A stretch of DNA of 64,000 bases from Amblyornis subalaris (Eukaryota; Chordata; Aves; Passeriformes; Ptilonorhynchidae). Below the pieces are notes generated by a model, which saw nothing but the letters and a program-made list of their open reading frames with translations, had not been told where the DNA came from and did not search any database. The translations under genes were made by a program, and so were the position numbers. The DNA lies in the NCBI GenBank assembly GCA_018881555.1, contig JACAXG010000009.1:13601326-13665325 (forward strand). Reading direction: 5' to 3'. Positions 34,561 to 47,400 of the stretch are shown in pieces; positions within the stretch are counted from its first letter, which is position 1; each line of letters begins with the position of its first letter.

Positions 34561-36120
34561 TGAACGGCACCCCCGTCACCCAGTCGGTCGCTGCCACTTT
34601 GAGCGGGAACGTTGAGGGGTCAGAGATCCCTGGTTAGATCTTGGTCTTGCCTGAGGTAGAACAAAGGCTCTCGGAGTTTTCCCGAGTCCAGCAGGACACA
34701 ATAAAAACCCGGCCCTCTCCTGCTGTGCTGCTGAGAGATGGATGCCCATCCAACGTGCGCTGGGGACAGAATGGGCCACGTTGAAAGGCACGACTGAGTT
34801 ATTTCATTTCCCACTCTGTCACTGCTGGCTGAGGCTCAACACAATGTGAAGTATAGGTTGCATTCTCAGTTTATGGTAAATTATCATTTTGCTGAATTTT
34901 AAATGAAAAATGAAAGGTAGCAAAGATGCCTTTCAGTGTTCTCTCTTGGGTGCCTCTGGAAACTGGGTGAGGATGGGCATAGGGCCCATTGCCTTACTGA
35001 GAAGAGGATGTAATATTCAAAACCGAGAAGTCATCTGACCCTCCATTTACACTGCTTTTGTCTCGAAGCAGCTTGATAGCAGGAGTAAGTGGAACTGTAA
35101 AAATTAGAACAAAAGTAACCTCTATGAATCAGTCAAGTGCAACATTTTCAAGTAGGAAGTGCAACAAAGTTAGCAAATTTTGATTATCTTTCTCTGTTAC
35201 TGTACCCAGCAGCAGTTATTGTACAAGAATTGATGTTGCTCTGGTCAGCAAAAATATTCAACCATTTTGCAGTAAAAAGTGTCTAGGACAAATATTACCA
35301 TGAAATTCAGAGCCCTCCACAACCCATCTGCTTATCTCTTGTATAGTGACTCCAAAATGCATCCAAAATCTGCAAACTGTAGCAGAGGATGTAGAACAGA
35401 ATCATCGCACAATTTTTCTTCTTGCCAGATGCAAAGAGATGTTCTATGTGCTAACAAACACTGCCTGCAGCTATCTGTGGAGGACTGAACTTTCAGTTAA
35501 CATGTAGGCAAAGTAAATCCTCATGCCCATATCACCAAAAATAGATTGTGTACAGAAATGTCATTTATAAAGCTTTGCAAAGGAGGCCGAACATGTCATG
35601 CTGGAGTGCGTTACACACTACCTTGCCTTCTAGTTTATTTTCAGTTCAAATATAAAACTGTCAGTGATCTTTGTCCTGCTCACCACTGATGAGGCTAAAC
35701 AGCAAAGTGTATCAGCATCCTAACTACAAGATATCTATGATTCTGACCACAGAGCACCTCCATCAACAGGTCTTCTGCAAACATCCCTCCTTTTGCAAAA
35801 TCACCGAGCTCTGGACTTATTGCAGAGACCTGTTTCTCAGGCTTTATGTTTAGAATAAGCCACCTGTACTTCACAAGTGACTGGTTTGTTTAAATGGGTG
35901 AGGCCAGGCTTTAGTCTTAGAGAACAGCAATTACTCTTAGAGACTAGTCTTAAAGAACAGCAATGACTCTTAAGGCTGCAGGCTCCTCTGACTGCCAAAA
36001 GTGCCAAAAAGCAGTGTTCTGCTTCGATTTTTGTGTATTCTAGGACCTGGGAGGACTGAACTGCATATGGCTGCTGTCACATGAAAACAGTCCAGCTGTG
36101 TGGAGTTGCAGGTTCTACCA
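34561..36120. other. Upstream intergenic stretch, with a 28-bp tandem duplication
   Basis: Composition falls from CpG-island to AT-rich within about 300 bases. At 35913-35940 and 35946-35973 two near-identical 28-base units occur (core agaacagcaat). No gene or mobile element recognised. Confidence 0.6.
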
Positions 36121-36124
36121 CAAT

Positions 36125-36150
36125 GGGATGGGATAGGATAGGATAGGATA
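36125..36150. repeat. (GGATA)n minisatellite-like repeat
   Basis: Five pentamer-like units (GGGAT, GGGATA, then GGATA repeats) in tandem. A short, probably variable locus. Confidence 0.85.
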
Positions 36151-36629
36151 CGAGGTTGCATCCCTCCTGTCCCAAGGACAGCCATCAGAGCATGGTTCTA
36201 CAGGTTCTTCCCTGCCTAAGTCACTATTCTATTTCTGTTTTTTTCCTCTCTCTTTCCAGCAAAGCAGTAGCTCAGACCAGAGCCTCATCTTGCAACGTTT
36301 AATTCTGCATACACTTCTGACAGCCAGCTTTGCACTGAGTGTTAGTGCATGGAGTTTTGCTCATGAGTGACCCAGTTCTTGAAGCAGCAAAGTGGTCTCA
36401 ATTTCTTTCAAAGCCCCTGAAGTAAATACGAGTTTTTATCTTCAGCATTTTTCTAGAGATACCCATCCGGATACCAGAGACGTTGAGCTTCTACTGATGT
36501 TATGGAAATAGAAAGGGAGGCTACAGGTTTATTTTGTACTTCTTCAGAGTATAATATTTGTTATTAACACAGCAGACCAGAAAACAGCATAATCAGTTCA
36601 TGACTGAACTGATTCCAGCATGAACTGAT

Positions 36630-36695
36630 GTTCATGTTGGGACTAGGTGATCTTCCAAGATACCTTCCAACCCAAACTCTTCTATGATACTTTTA
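36630..36695 (+). mobile_element. CR1 3'-end fragment
   Basis: The text gttgggactaggtgatctt, followed by cttccaacccaaactcttct and ctatgata, is the hallmark 3' end of avian CR1, which normally finishes in tandem ATTCTATG octamers. The octamers here are reduced to about one unit. The 5' limit is uncertain. Confidence 0.75.
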
Positions 36696-37957
36696 TAAAA
36701 TCTAAGCAGACAACGGCAAATCATCCTACTGTATTTCCTTGGCTGTCAGCTCCATAATTGGTGTTTTTATCCTGTTGTTGCGCTGTGTTTTATTTTTCAG
36801 GCACTGAAGGGAGGGCAAACAAGGTAGTCTGCCTATTAATGTTAGACCTTACAAAGCATTGCTATCTAACTCTGGCACTCCAACCAAAATTTATAAAAAA
36901 GCCAGGGAAGCAAATTAAGCTTCCTTTGCTATCCTAAGCAAGATTCATGTATTTCAGCATGTCAAATTAGATCTGAAGTTAGAATGTGAATCACACCAGG
37001 ACTTGTTTCTACATCTACAATTTAAAGAGCTCTCATTTAGATCTTCAACAGTGTCAGGCAGAACACATCCTGAATTAACTTAAGATTGCTTTCCCACTAC
37101 AATTCATCTACCTGCTTCCCTCCCCCTGTTTCTCATCTGGATGCTAAATTTCTCTGAATTTATGACTTTACAGACAATCTTACAAAGTATTACTAGTAAA
37201 TGAGGTTTATTTTTTATGTTTAGTTTATGTAGCTTCACTTTGATATTTCCTGTTTTGAAGTTCCAAGACCAATTAAGATTTTATTTGGGTGTTTTTTGTT
37301 TTTTTTTGGTTTTTTATTTTTATTTTTATTAAATCCATGTGGTTATCTTCGCTTAGTTCTGGAATATTTTTTCTCAAAGGGTAAATAACCTTTCATTTAC
37401 AAAATAATAATAGGTAGCATTAATGTAGCATTTTATCTTTAGTGTAATACTTGAAATAACTTGACAAAATAGAAAGGAAGTGCTGGGCAGTTTTTCAAAA
37501 AGCTTTTCTGAGAAGGATTCCTTTCCTGGCAGAGTAAGTGCATTTGAATACTGAAACTGAGTTTTCAGATTTGGATTTTAGTTCAGTCTTGTTCCTTTTT
37601 ATTTAGATTTTTTTTGGTTTAGATTTTGTTTAATCTGAAAGTTACTGACTGTTTTGCAATTTTTGTTGGTCTTCACAATGAGAAAATGTCAGATTCAAGA
37701 ACAGGACTATGCTGTTATAACTCTGGGGATCTGTATGGGGTGCTGCCAACTGCAGCCAGCAGTGATATGTCCATGGGCTCCAAGGAAAATGTTGCTTTGC
37801 TGGAGTCCCACTAATGCATCCGAGTCACTTGCCCAGGGAGATGCTCCCTTCTGATGAAGTGCTGGAGCTATACACAACCCCTGGGCATCTCTGACATTGC
37901 AAAATGCTCTAGATGCTGGTTATTGCTTCCCTTCATGGGACCAGCGTGTTATAATGG
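36696..37957. other. AT-rich intergenic stretch
   Basis: Nothing recognisable apart from a T-rich low-complexity patch at about 37280-37330 and short open frames without known content. Confidence 0.5.
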
Positions 37958-39550
37958 TATTGGGTTTTTGTGGTCAGGTATTGCAAGTGGCAGAGGCTAC
38001 AGGTGTGGCTTCTGTGAGAAGCTGTCAGAAGGAATGATACAATCAGGAATGATACTAACACCTCTGTGATAACATATTTAAGAAGGAAAAAGTGTTATTG
38101 CACTGATGTAATTACACTCAGAGAGAGCAGCGGAGTGAGAATATGTGAGAGGAACAACCCTGCAGACACCAAGGTCAGTGCAGAAAGAGGGGCAGGAGGT
38201 GCTCCCAGCACTCTGCAGGCTGTGGTGAAGACAATGGTGAGGCAGCTGTGCCCCTGCAGCTCATGGAGGACCATGGGGATGTAGAGATCCACCCGCAGCC
38301 TTGGAGGAGACCCACACCAGAGCAGGTGGAAGCCTGAAGGGGGCTGTGACCCCCTGGGAAATCTGTGCTGGAGCAGGCTCCTGGCACTGACCTGTGGACC
38401 TGTGGAGAGAGAAGCCCACGCTGGAGCAGGTTTCCTGGTAGAACTTGTGATCCCATGGGGAACCCATGCTGGAGCAGGCTGTTCCTGAAGGACTGCACCC
38501 TGTGGAAGAGTGGAGCAGTTCATGGAGAACTGTTGTGCCGCTTTTCCTGCCCTTGCCTGGATTCAGCTGGGCTCGCGACCTCCTGGGTTCTCAGTGCACA
38601 GAAGCAGTTTGACAACTCTCACAACAGGCAGCTTCTTTAAGGTAGCAGCGAAGGCAAGAGGACGAAAGAATTGGACTTCTGTAACTATATTCCAAGTTTA
38701 TTTGTCTCTGCCGACGAGGCAGGGCGAACAAAGCTTGAAGGGAAGTTAACAGAAAAGACCCCTACCCGCTCTTTCTCTGCTGCTTTAAAGGGTAGGGATA
38801 ACAGAGTATAGCCAATCAGAATATACCGACACATGAGAGAAGACCAATGAGACATCTCAAAGGAGGAACAAATTTAAACTGGCTAATCACATTATAGTTA
38901 GCGGGAATTTCAAACCAAGCTAACCTGTTACAAAGCTTAAGGTTCTGTGACGGAGGAGAAAGCATAAAGTAAACGCATGTAGCTATGCTGCTGATTCCTC
39001 CTTTGCTCCGCCTTCAGGGACAGAGTCCTGCAAGGGAAAGTTCACCCATTCTGAGCCCCCTTCACAGGGCCCAGACTGCACCATAGCTACACTGTTGCCC
39101 ATGGGGTGGACTCATGTCAGAGAGGTTCATGGAGGACTGTCTCCCATGGGAGGGGCCCCACACTGGAGCAGGGGAAAGACTCTTCTCCCTGAACAGTGGC
39201 AGGAACAATGTGTGATGAACTGATATAATCCCCATTCCCCAACTCCCTTTGCCACTGGGGGGGAGGAGGTGGAGCTTGGGAAGGAGGGAGGGATGGGGAG
39301 AAAGGTGTTTCTAAGATTTATTTTACTTTTCACTATCCTGCTCTGATTTGGTTGGTAATAAATTCAATTAATATCCCCAAGCTGAGTCTGTTTTGCCTGT
39401 GACGGTATTCGGTGAGTGATCTCTCCTGGGCCTTATCTCAACCCATGAACCCTCCATTATATATTTTCTCCCCTGTCCGTTTGTGGAGGGGAGTGATAGA
39501 GCAACTTTGGTGGGTGCCTGGTGTCCAGTCAGGGTCAGCCTGCCACAACA
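37958..39550 (+). mobile_element. Endogenous retrovirus LTR (ERVL-like, songbird family), interrupted by a nested LTR
   Basis: The sequence has the ordered blocks of a familiar passerine LTR: a start like tattgggtttttgtggtc, ggcttctgtgagaagctg, cctctgtgataaca, several copies of a motif built on 'ctggagcagg...catgg', an AATAAA polyadenylation signal at 39357-39362, and a 3' end gtcagcctgccacaaca at 39550 (CA end). The same blocks recur at 62215-63030, showing that the two belong to one family. A different LTR lies inside at 38531-39066. Without it the element is about 1.06 kb. No clear target-site duplication. Confidence 0.8.
38531..39066 (-). mobile_element. Nested solo LTR in antisense orientation
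   Basis: This 536-bp block splits the surrounding LTR between its blocks 'catggagaac' and 'actgcaccatag'. Read on the minus strand it starts TGTGAAGGGGGCTC and ends GGCACAACA (TG...CA), has a TATA-like TTTAAAG near 38790, and an AAATAAA signal near 38700, so its transcriptional direction is minus. It is probably an ERVK-like LTR inserted after the host LTR. Flanking 4-6 bp duplications are not obvious. Confidence 0.6.
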
Positions 39551-39920
39551 ACCAAAAGACTCAGCCTACAACTAACTGGAACCGGAAATTTAGGGATGGT
39601 TTCTGAATATCAGAACATGGTCCTTGAAGAAATTTTTTAACGGGAACAGTGAGTACAGAGAGCAGCAATGCTTTTAGAGTGGAAGTTCATGAATTCATGG
39701 TGGGGGTATATGACATGGAAGTCTCTAGAAATTTTTGAGCCAGAAGGCTCCTTCCAGTGCTTGATTGCTACGTCAAACTGTCCAGGAAGGGTGGTGCCTG
39801 GTGTTACTCAAATGCTTTTAGAAGTAACCCAAGCTCTTGACCTGGCTGTGTCTTCAATCAGAGATAATAATCATGCAGTGGAGGGGCCTAAGACCTATGG
39901 CGAGGTGTGAAGTAAGAGTA
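39551..39920 (+). mobile_element. Possible internal leader / gag start of the same retrovirus
   Basis: Directly after the LTR end is a sequence resembling a degraded primer-binding region (aactggaaccggaaattt). It is followed by about 300 bases including agtaacccaagctcttgacc, which resemble the leader of avian ERVL-type elements as I remember them. No long intact frame. If correct, the LTR at 37958 is a 5' LTR with the provirus lost downstream, not a solo LTR. Confidence 0.35.
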
Positions 39921-40619
39921 ATTGGTGTGGCCCATCATATATGAGCCAAAATACAAACCAGAAACCTCTGCATCAAGTCAGTTCCTCAGGCTTAAACAAA
40001 TACACTGTTTGTCAAGAACAAATTTAATCTGCAGCATCTAACTGTGCAAGTAGATAAGGAAAATTATCAAGAACCTGTTCTAAACTCCTCTTTGTTTTTC
40101 CCCTTTGCACCTTTACACTTCCAGAGGAGATACTCATCTGAAGGCTTACTAAAGCATTAGTTGGCCAACATGTTTTCTATTTAAGCTATCTAAACCACTC
40201 CATCCAATATTTGAATAAGTCAGCTGTAGGAGAGCTTCTGTAGGTTTTCCTGCTGGCAGATCTGAAGGGATGCTAAATTAAGCAGACGGTTGTGGTGGTA
40301 AACAGCTGGGTATGGGCCAGAAGAAGTGGCAAAGGAAATGGTGGATGAACCACCAAGAGCCTGGGTATATCTCTGTTAAGGTGAGTTTTTGATGTGAACT
40401 GAGGCTGTGAGATGCATACATCCTTTTCACAGATGCCTTGACTGTTTCTTAGTTGACATTTTTATTAAAAACTCGTCATCTGTCATTGCACAAAACCACC
40501 ATAGTACTGCTTTGCATCAGCTTACCCATTTGCAGAGTCACCATCTGTCTAAATCCTTCATGTTTTCCTGTCTCTGACAGCTTTCTCTTATTCCGTTTTG
40601 TCCTCATCCTATTCAATTC

Positions 40620-41069
40620 TGTTCTGATTCTGACCGGGACAGGGTTAATTTTTTGCAGTAGCCAAGAGGGGGCATGGCTGGGTCCCAGACATTATTCTGT
40701 ACAATCTCACATCATTGCTAGGGACAGAGGAAGGGAGTCCCTTCCAGGGAAAAGGGATGCCTTCTGGTTGAGTAAATGGGGTGGAGTAAGCCATCCAGTA
40801 TTGTTGGGGTGGTTTTCCATGTGAATAGTTTATTTTTTTGTACCCTCTGTCATTAGTATTGTTGCAGTTACTGTTCCTTTTCTTATCTCATTGCTGTTTC
40901 CAGTAAATTTTTCTTATCTCAACCCATGATCTTGGCCTTTTGTGCCTTCAATTCTCCTCTCCAGCCCACTGCAGTGGGGAGAGGGAGGGACAAAGCAGGG
41001 GAGTGAGAAAACGACGCATGGTTTGGAGGGTCTTGGTGGATGCACTAAATTGGGGAGTAAACCACAACA
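40620..41069 (+). mobile_element. Solo LTR, about 450 bp, of a different songbird retrovirus family
   Basis: It starts near tgattctgaccgggacagg (gacagggttaatttttt is a familiar passerine LTR opening) and ends gtaaaccacaaca. In between are tttcttatctcaacccatga and a block rich in GGGGAG, as in other U5 regions. No coding sequence is attached on either side, so it is read as a solo LTR. Confidence 0.7.
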
Positions 41070-43642
41070 GTTTCTAACAAACATGACATTTAATGAATAT
41101 ATTAAGAATTTTTAAGGGAAAAACGTAGCGAGAACTTTTTTTAAATTTTGCACGTGAATTCAATAAACTTTCACCTAGCAGGATTTGAAAAGTCTGTGTC
41201 ATTCCACTAATAAGAACCTTCAAGTCATAGAAAAGTTATAATGAATGCTAAAATATGTTCATGGAATTTATTCCAAATTAAAGTTGGAATACTCACTCAA
41301 AATTGAAAAAAAACAAGAGCTCAATGTTGGGGAATAAGATGCTGTAATCTTCCTCAAGGACAAACAAAATGACTGACTGCTTTAAAGAATAATCATCTCA
41401 ACTTTAATTACAGAACTAGTGCAAGAGCCATCCACTGTAGCATTATCACATATTGATATGCTCCATGATTAGAATAGGTTCTCAATGGATCAAGTGCTGT
41501 TTATTTCCACCATTCTTAAACACACTTACTGGTATTTATAAGTCTGCCTTTTGGATGTGGTTCTTCGTCTGGTCACAGCCAGAGTTCCATAACCTGAAAC
41601 AAAATTATCACTTGGGAATTGATTCAGATTACAGATGTATGCCACTGCAGCAGATGGTTAGGAATATTTGTTAACTTTAAGAGAAGGGTACTGAAGGGCA
41701 TTACAAATAAAGGAACAAGCCTTAATTATATATATATATGTTCCAAGGTATTAAAATACCCTTCTACTAGTCCTGACAGTCACTTACAATATGAAGTTTT
41801 ACTTTTGCTTGCTTGTTGATCCGCTAGCATCAGTTGGATCTAAACTCAGATAGTATTCTAAGTCTACCCTTTGGTGCTGTAACACTGATGTCACATCCTT
41901 TACTTTCCAGTATGTGGAGTACAAGATGACAGTTTACCAGACCTGCTTCGCCAGGGCAATTTGTGAAAAGGATCTTTCACAATCTCTCATGTGCCAGAAA
42001 TTCGAGTTCCCTCCATGTGCCTTTTCTCCTAGAGCCCAAAAGCTAGCTGTGGGAGAGCTCCCCTCTGGAACACCGACCATGACAGTCAGCTGTTACCGAG
42101 GTTACATGCTGCCTTGTATCCAGATCAACAAATTAAAACACTTGCCTATGTTAGAGAAAGGTCAAACATGTCTGCAGAAAAGCATCTTGGGAGGTTTTTT
42201 TTGTAAGTAAAGACGTAAAAAACACCTTGGTGCTTGATAGGTTAACACAGAGAGATTTGTGGAATTAAAATTGATTTTGGAACAGAAAAAAAAATGTTTT
42301 TTCCAAATGCATATTCATTTAAGGAACTGTGTAACTAAGCACCTATTTACACATATATCTACTTCTGTTTGCCTACTGACCTCCATATTTTGAAATCCTG
42401 TTGGTGAGAGAAAGAAAAATAACCGTACTGTTTCCCAAAGTTAAAGATCTGTGCAAGTATGCTGTGAAATGAATGGCTTATCAGGAAAAAAATAACTTTG
42501 CAATTAGCTGTGTTTAGGAAGGCAATTAAAGAGGTTAGTTCCACTCAGGGAGTAACCTGAAAGCTATTCTGGTGTTCAGATCAGTTTTGATCTCACTGCT
42601 GGTGCTTGACCTTCCTTCTCTGACTCTATGGCTAGTTTCCACAGCAAGTCTTCCAGGAAAGGTAAAAGCTTACCCAAGTATAACTCCTTATTCATTATTC
42701 TGGCAATTGTCTTTTGTGTATCTCAGTCTCACTTCCCCCTTTTTGTTTGTCCTGAAGAGTCTTTTGCATGGAAACAGGATGTTAGAGGCAGAGAAATTAG
42801 CCCAAGCTTCAGGATATTCACTGCCTGCAGGCTGTGGCCTGCAAGCTGATATGGTTTTTTCTTCTAAAGTCATCTAAGAAGAATCAGAAAGGCAACAGAC
42901 TGAAAGAGAAACTTGGTGCCTGAAACACCTCAGTTTCTAGAGAGAACATTTTTCAAAGTTGTCTGGGTAGGAGCAATCTTTCAATGAGCATTTTTTTTAA
43001 AAAAAACATTATCAACACAAGAGCAGTACTTAGTTTCTTTTCTGTCAGTTTTAATGAAAATTTAATTAATTAAGTTGGCCAAGTAATTAAGCTAATGAAA
43101 TTAACCAAGAGAACCTTCAGTTTTGTGTCCAGAGGCTACAAAAATATTTTTTGCCGAATAATCTCCTTAGTGTTCTCACTGAGTTAATAGAAAGACCCAA
43201 GATATACACTACCTTTGCCACCAGAGAGCAGTGGAATTAAGTATTTTAATTACAACCAGAGTTGTTTTTAATTAGCGACGTACTATAATGCAAGACCTTG
43301 CCTTTCTTTGAATGCTGTTGAAGAATGGTGTCTCTGATAGAAACAGGGACAAACTCCTTAATACGATACAAATTTGCTCGATATTGTTTCTTTTTTTACT
43401 AACATTTCCCTTCACTGTGTCCAGTCTGAGAAGGATCTAACTGAATTGTCATTGTCTCTGATCATTTACCAACAAATTTGTTCACAAGAACCTGTTACTT
43501 GACGGCTGTACCCCCAACCATCATTGTACATTATTGTATGCCCAACCATTGTTGTACATCAATCTGGAATACCATTTGGAAAGCCTGTCTTCAGTCTTTC
43601 CATTGTTGCTGCTTTTCTGATGAAAAGTCTAACAGACAGGGT
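41070..43642. other. Intergenic stretch, nothing recognised
   Basis: AT-rich, with a short TA run near 41730. Open frames such as 41914-42210 and 42572-42877 have no known content, no splice context and no codon pattern that I trust. Confidence 0.5.
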
Positions 43643-43825
43643 GCCCCTTCTTTCTTCCTTCCTTCCTTCCTTTCTTTCTTTCTTTCTTTCTTTCCTTTCT
43701 TTCTTTTTCTTTCTTTCTCTCTCTTTCCTTCCTTCCTTCCTTCCTTCCTTCCTTGCTTCCTTTTCTCGCTCTCTTTTCCTTTGTCTTTCTCTCCTGCTTG
43801 CTCTATTTCTATTTCTATTTCTCGT
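43643..43825. repeat. Pyrimidine-rich (CTTT/CTTC)n low-complexity tract
   Basis: About 180 bases almost wholly C and T, built of CTTC and CTTT tetramers. It creates a false Phe/Ser/Leu-rich frame on the plus strand and a Lys/Glu-rich one on the minus strand. Confidence 0.95.
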
Positions 43826-46800
43826 ACTATTTTCCCCTTCTTAATCACCCCATATTTCAGGCATGTTTATGTTCATGTTTATAAAAATGCTGCCTGCTCC
43901 TTGCAAAACCTCTCTCTTGTGGGGGTGGTTTACAGTCCATTATATTACCACATCCCTACATATTCCCGCCCTGTTCCTCTCCTCTCAGTCTAGAGCATTA
44001 TTCAGTGCCAGGTCTGGGCAACAAACCTGTGCTGCATGCCCTATTTGCCCCCTTGTGAATGTGAAGCCAGAGGATTCTGGATTGTCAGAGGAAAACAGGG
44101 ATGGTGGATTCTATACCTGAATGAACGTCAGTGAAAGTAAGAAACCTCGATGGATGTGAGATCAGTCAGCTTCCCAGTTGCAAATGTCATTCAGCTTATT
44201 TATTATCTGCAAAAATATCTCCCATCTCTTCTCTCTTGTTACAAATAAATGTGGCTTTTCTTATAATCTAGAAATGAATCCAGGATCCCTTATGTTCCCT
44301 GTATCCTCTAAATTCAGTAATTCACCAAATAATCTGCCAGAATATCTCCTATCCAAATAGCCCTCTAGGTATTATAATGACACCACTTATATGAAATGAA
44401 ATGTTTACTGTACAGTCTGAAACTGAAATAGAGCTTAAATTACTGAAGCATCTCATGCTTAAAACCTTTCATTACTTAATCTACATGAAAGGACACCAGA
44501 TGTGGTTATGCTTGGGCTTTTTTTTTTTGTCAACTGTATATTGCTTTTAATATTCTAGCTGAAATATAACAGAGGTAGGTCCTCAGCTGGTATAAAACGT
44601 CACAAGTCTGCTGTGGTCAATGAAGCAATAGCAGTTTATCCCAAAGGAGGATCTGAAACAAAAGAGGATATTTAGTCTGGGTTGAAGGAAAAACAAAGTA
44701 ATAATTTGTTTGTCTGCAAAATCAATGTCTGAAAGGTGATGGTGTTCTCTGTATATCCTTATCTCTGTATTCTCAATATACTTTTAATTTTATCTCATAA
44801 TCACTATATTCTTTAATTCACCAAAGAATCTATTGGGAGAGTTCCCATCCAAACAATCCTTCAGATAACATGGCACTAAACCAAAGATATATATTTAATA
44901 AAATGTCACTCTGTGAAAGTATAAATTATATGATAATGACCCAGAATCTAAGAGCTCATCCAGATCCAAAATGTATACTAGCAAGAACTAGTTTTCTGCA
45001 TAAGCATTTCTGTTAAGTATTTCTTATTCTGTGAACATTCAACATGTGCAAAAATCCTTTCAATCATTGTCTTAAAAAAATGAATAGATAAAATGTAGTT
45101 AGGCCAAGATTCAAAAAGACAGTTCAAGAATTAGATCTGTTACAGAAGGATGTGGAGGTCAAACAGTGGCTCAAAAAGCAAAACAAGGAGCTTGCTTTTT
45201 ACCCAGGGAAGAGCTGCAAAAATCACAATCTTTGCAGGACTCCTCTGTTTTAACATAGCTTGCCAGCCCATATGTCACTTCCTTTAGAAAAGTAGCAGTA
45301 TGTGAAGTCTCTCTCTTTTCAAGGTACTTAGAGTCTCTTAATCCAGGCTAAGGAAAACACTTTTCAAAACTGACCCGTAGGTGAAAGCAAAAAGTCAGCT
45401 TTTAACAGCTGTGTACAAAAGTCTCCTGGGGTCATTGTTTGCAATGAGTGTTGGCAGCCACCAGGCTGAGAGTGGCTTTGAACACTTTCAGGGCTGGGAT
45501 TATAATCCAAAATGATCTTTACAAATTGGAGAAGTATCTTGGGGATAAAATAGAACAAAATTTAATAAAGGAAAAGAAAAATCCACATAATTTTTTGGCT
45601 GTAAAATCCATGGCTAGAACAATGATGCAAGTTCCTTGAAAGTAGAGGGTTCCACATGTAACTGAAACAAGTAATGTTGCAGGCAAAAGCTTGGGAGAAA
45701 CATGGTAATCCAGAGTTTTATAGAAAATTATCCATAGAGTAGCCTAGGGTAGCCTACCACAAGCTGGAATAAGAATCAACAGCATCACACTTGTGCAATA
45801 TCACTAAAAGATAAAAATTCTGTGTAAGCAGAAGTATTGCCTACAAGAGCACTTGGCAGTGGCAAGGCTGTAGCTGATGTGTTGCCTCAGTTTTTGGGCA
45901 TTGTCCTTCAAAGGGGAGAAGAACCAGTCGAAAGCAACAACAACCAGAACAGGCCTTTGAAGACAACACTGTATTAATTAGAATTGTTTCGAATTTGTTA
46001 TTCTCCAGAGGGAAAGAGAAAAGGGTGAACTAAGAAGGGTTGCAATGAGCTTCAACTATGCAACAGAAAAGGAAACTGTTTGTTCCCCTTGTCTGCGGTT
46101 GATTGCATGACAGGAAAACTACAGTGAGTAAGGTTCAGCTTTGACACTGGGAAATGTCAGGAAAGTGAGGTCTCAGAGGGTCGATCACTGGGCAGCATTT
46201 AAGAATGTAAACCTTGGTCATGAATGGCAGGCAGAGTTTGTCATGCCTGGGTGGTCCCACAGCGTCCCACCAAATTTGCAGTTGGTGTTCTGACTCAATC
46301 TTGCTGAAAATAACTGGGCCTGAGACAGGCACAAATAATGAATAAGTGGAAGAGAGATGACAGCATTTATTGGGCAAGATGTGTTATGCATTCATGTTTT
46401 GTATCTTTATCACAAACTCAAGCCAGTAGCATTCTGCATGACGATAGGATGGCATTTTCTTTTGCCTCATTGTCTATNAGTCTCCTGTATTAACCATTCC
46501 TTCTCCCCATCCAAACTGTTGTTTTGGTTTTTTTGTGGGGTGGGGAAGTGGGGAAAGAGGTTCTTACTCTCTTATCCTGTTGGAACTTCCTGCATTTTGC
46601 AGGGATTAGGAAGAGGCTTTTGAAAGTCCCCCTGGGGGTGCTGGCCTCTCTATAACCACTGTGAGAAAAGGGAAGGTTCCTTCATACTGTGACAGCTGCA
46701 GAGACCACTAAGCTTGGGCAAGGCAAAAGAAGGTCAAGGTTTTAGAGGCAGAACATTTGCAAAGTATTGCCTTGGAAAACTGATGAGAAAATATTTCACT

Positions 46801-47149
46801 AATATATGTTTATTAAAGGTAGAAGAATTATCTCAAACATGAAAGACAGCAATTACTGAAACATGAAAAAGGGATGTGGATCTTCTTTAAAGTACAATTT
46901 TATATGCAGCACAAATATTATATGATAATCAGTACTTTTTAAACTGTCTTCAGCTAATCAGCAAATATTTTTTTGCATTTAATGGACTTAAGACAATAAA
47001 ACCTTGCATTTGCTACTAAGAAATAGCACTGTTCTTGGGGTACTGAAGGTTTTTTTGGTTTTTTCTTTCTTTTATCTTTTTTTTGACTGGGATTGTAATC
47101 AGTGTAGAAAATCCCTTCATGTCAGAGAACTTTAGAGACTGAAAATTTC
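43826..47149. other. Intergenic stretch around the CR1 fragment, otherwise nothing recognised
   Basis: AT-rich, ambiguous base at 46478. Apart from the CR1 piece at about 45430-45640 no repeat, exon or gene was recognised. Confidence 0.5.
45430..45640 (+). mobile_element. Old CR1 reverse-transcriptase fragment
   Basis: The stretch 'gggattataatccaaaatgatctttacaaattgg', followed by 'gaacaaaatttaataaagg', follows the amniote CR1 ORF2 segment located after the ADD motif (inference from family memory). Short, frame-broken and without ends. Confidence 0.5.
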
Positions 47150-47400
47150 AGTCACAACTAGAAATCGTAGAAAATAGGGCTGCACAGTACCTTGAGAAGT
47201 CTTCTAGTCCATCCTCTCTCTCATAATGGAGGAACAGCTACAAGTAAATAATTCTCAAGGGATTTTTCTCTCTCCTATTTGTAAGAGTCATCAGTGGTGA
47301 AGAATCTTCTGCCTCTCAAAATGAGCTGCTTCTGTGCTTCATTAATCACACAGGCAGGGCCTGAATGCATGAGCTAAACCAGGTCTTCTCTGGCTATTTA
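47150..47400 (-). mobile_element. Probable ancient CR1 3'-end fragment, reverse orientation
   Basis: The text 'agtaccttgagaagtcttctagtccatcc', then a block ending 'ttctgcctctcaa', parallels the reverse complement of old amniote CR1 3' ends ('ccttgagaggtcatctagtcca...'). Highly diverged; boundaries approximate. Confidence 0.4.

Noticed and set aside
33379..34637. Long open frames on both strands (264, 383, 212, 202 and 173 codons)
   Set aside because: They lie in the CpG island, overlap each other and exon 1 in other frames, and consist of Pro/Ala/Arg/Gly runs caused by GC content.
38095..38640. Overlapping frames of 142, 107, 91 and 79 codons
   Set aside because: They fall inside the retroviral LTR, which is non-coding; the frames arise from its internal GC-rich repeats.
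43478..43993. 171-codon plus-strand frame and 85-codon minus-strand frame
   Set aside because: Both are produced by the CTTT/CTTC tract and read as Phe/Ser/Leu or Lys/Glu runs.
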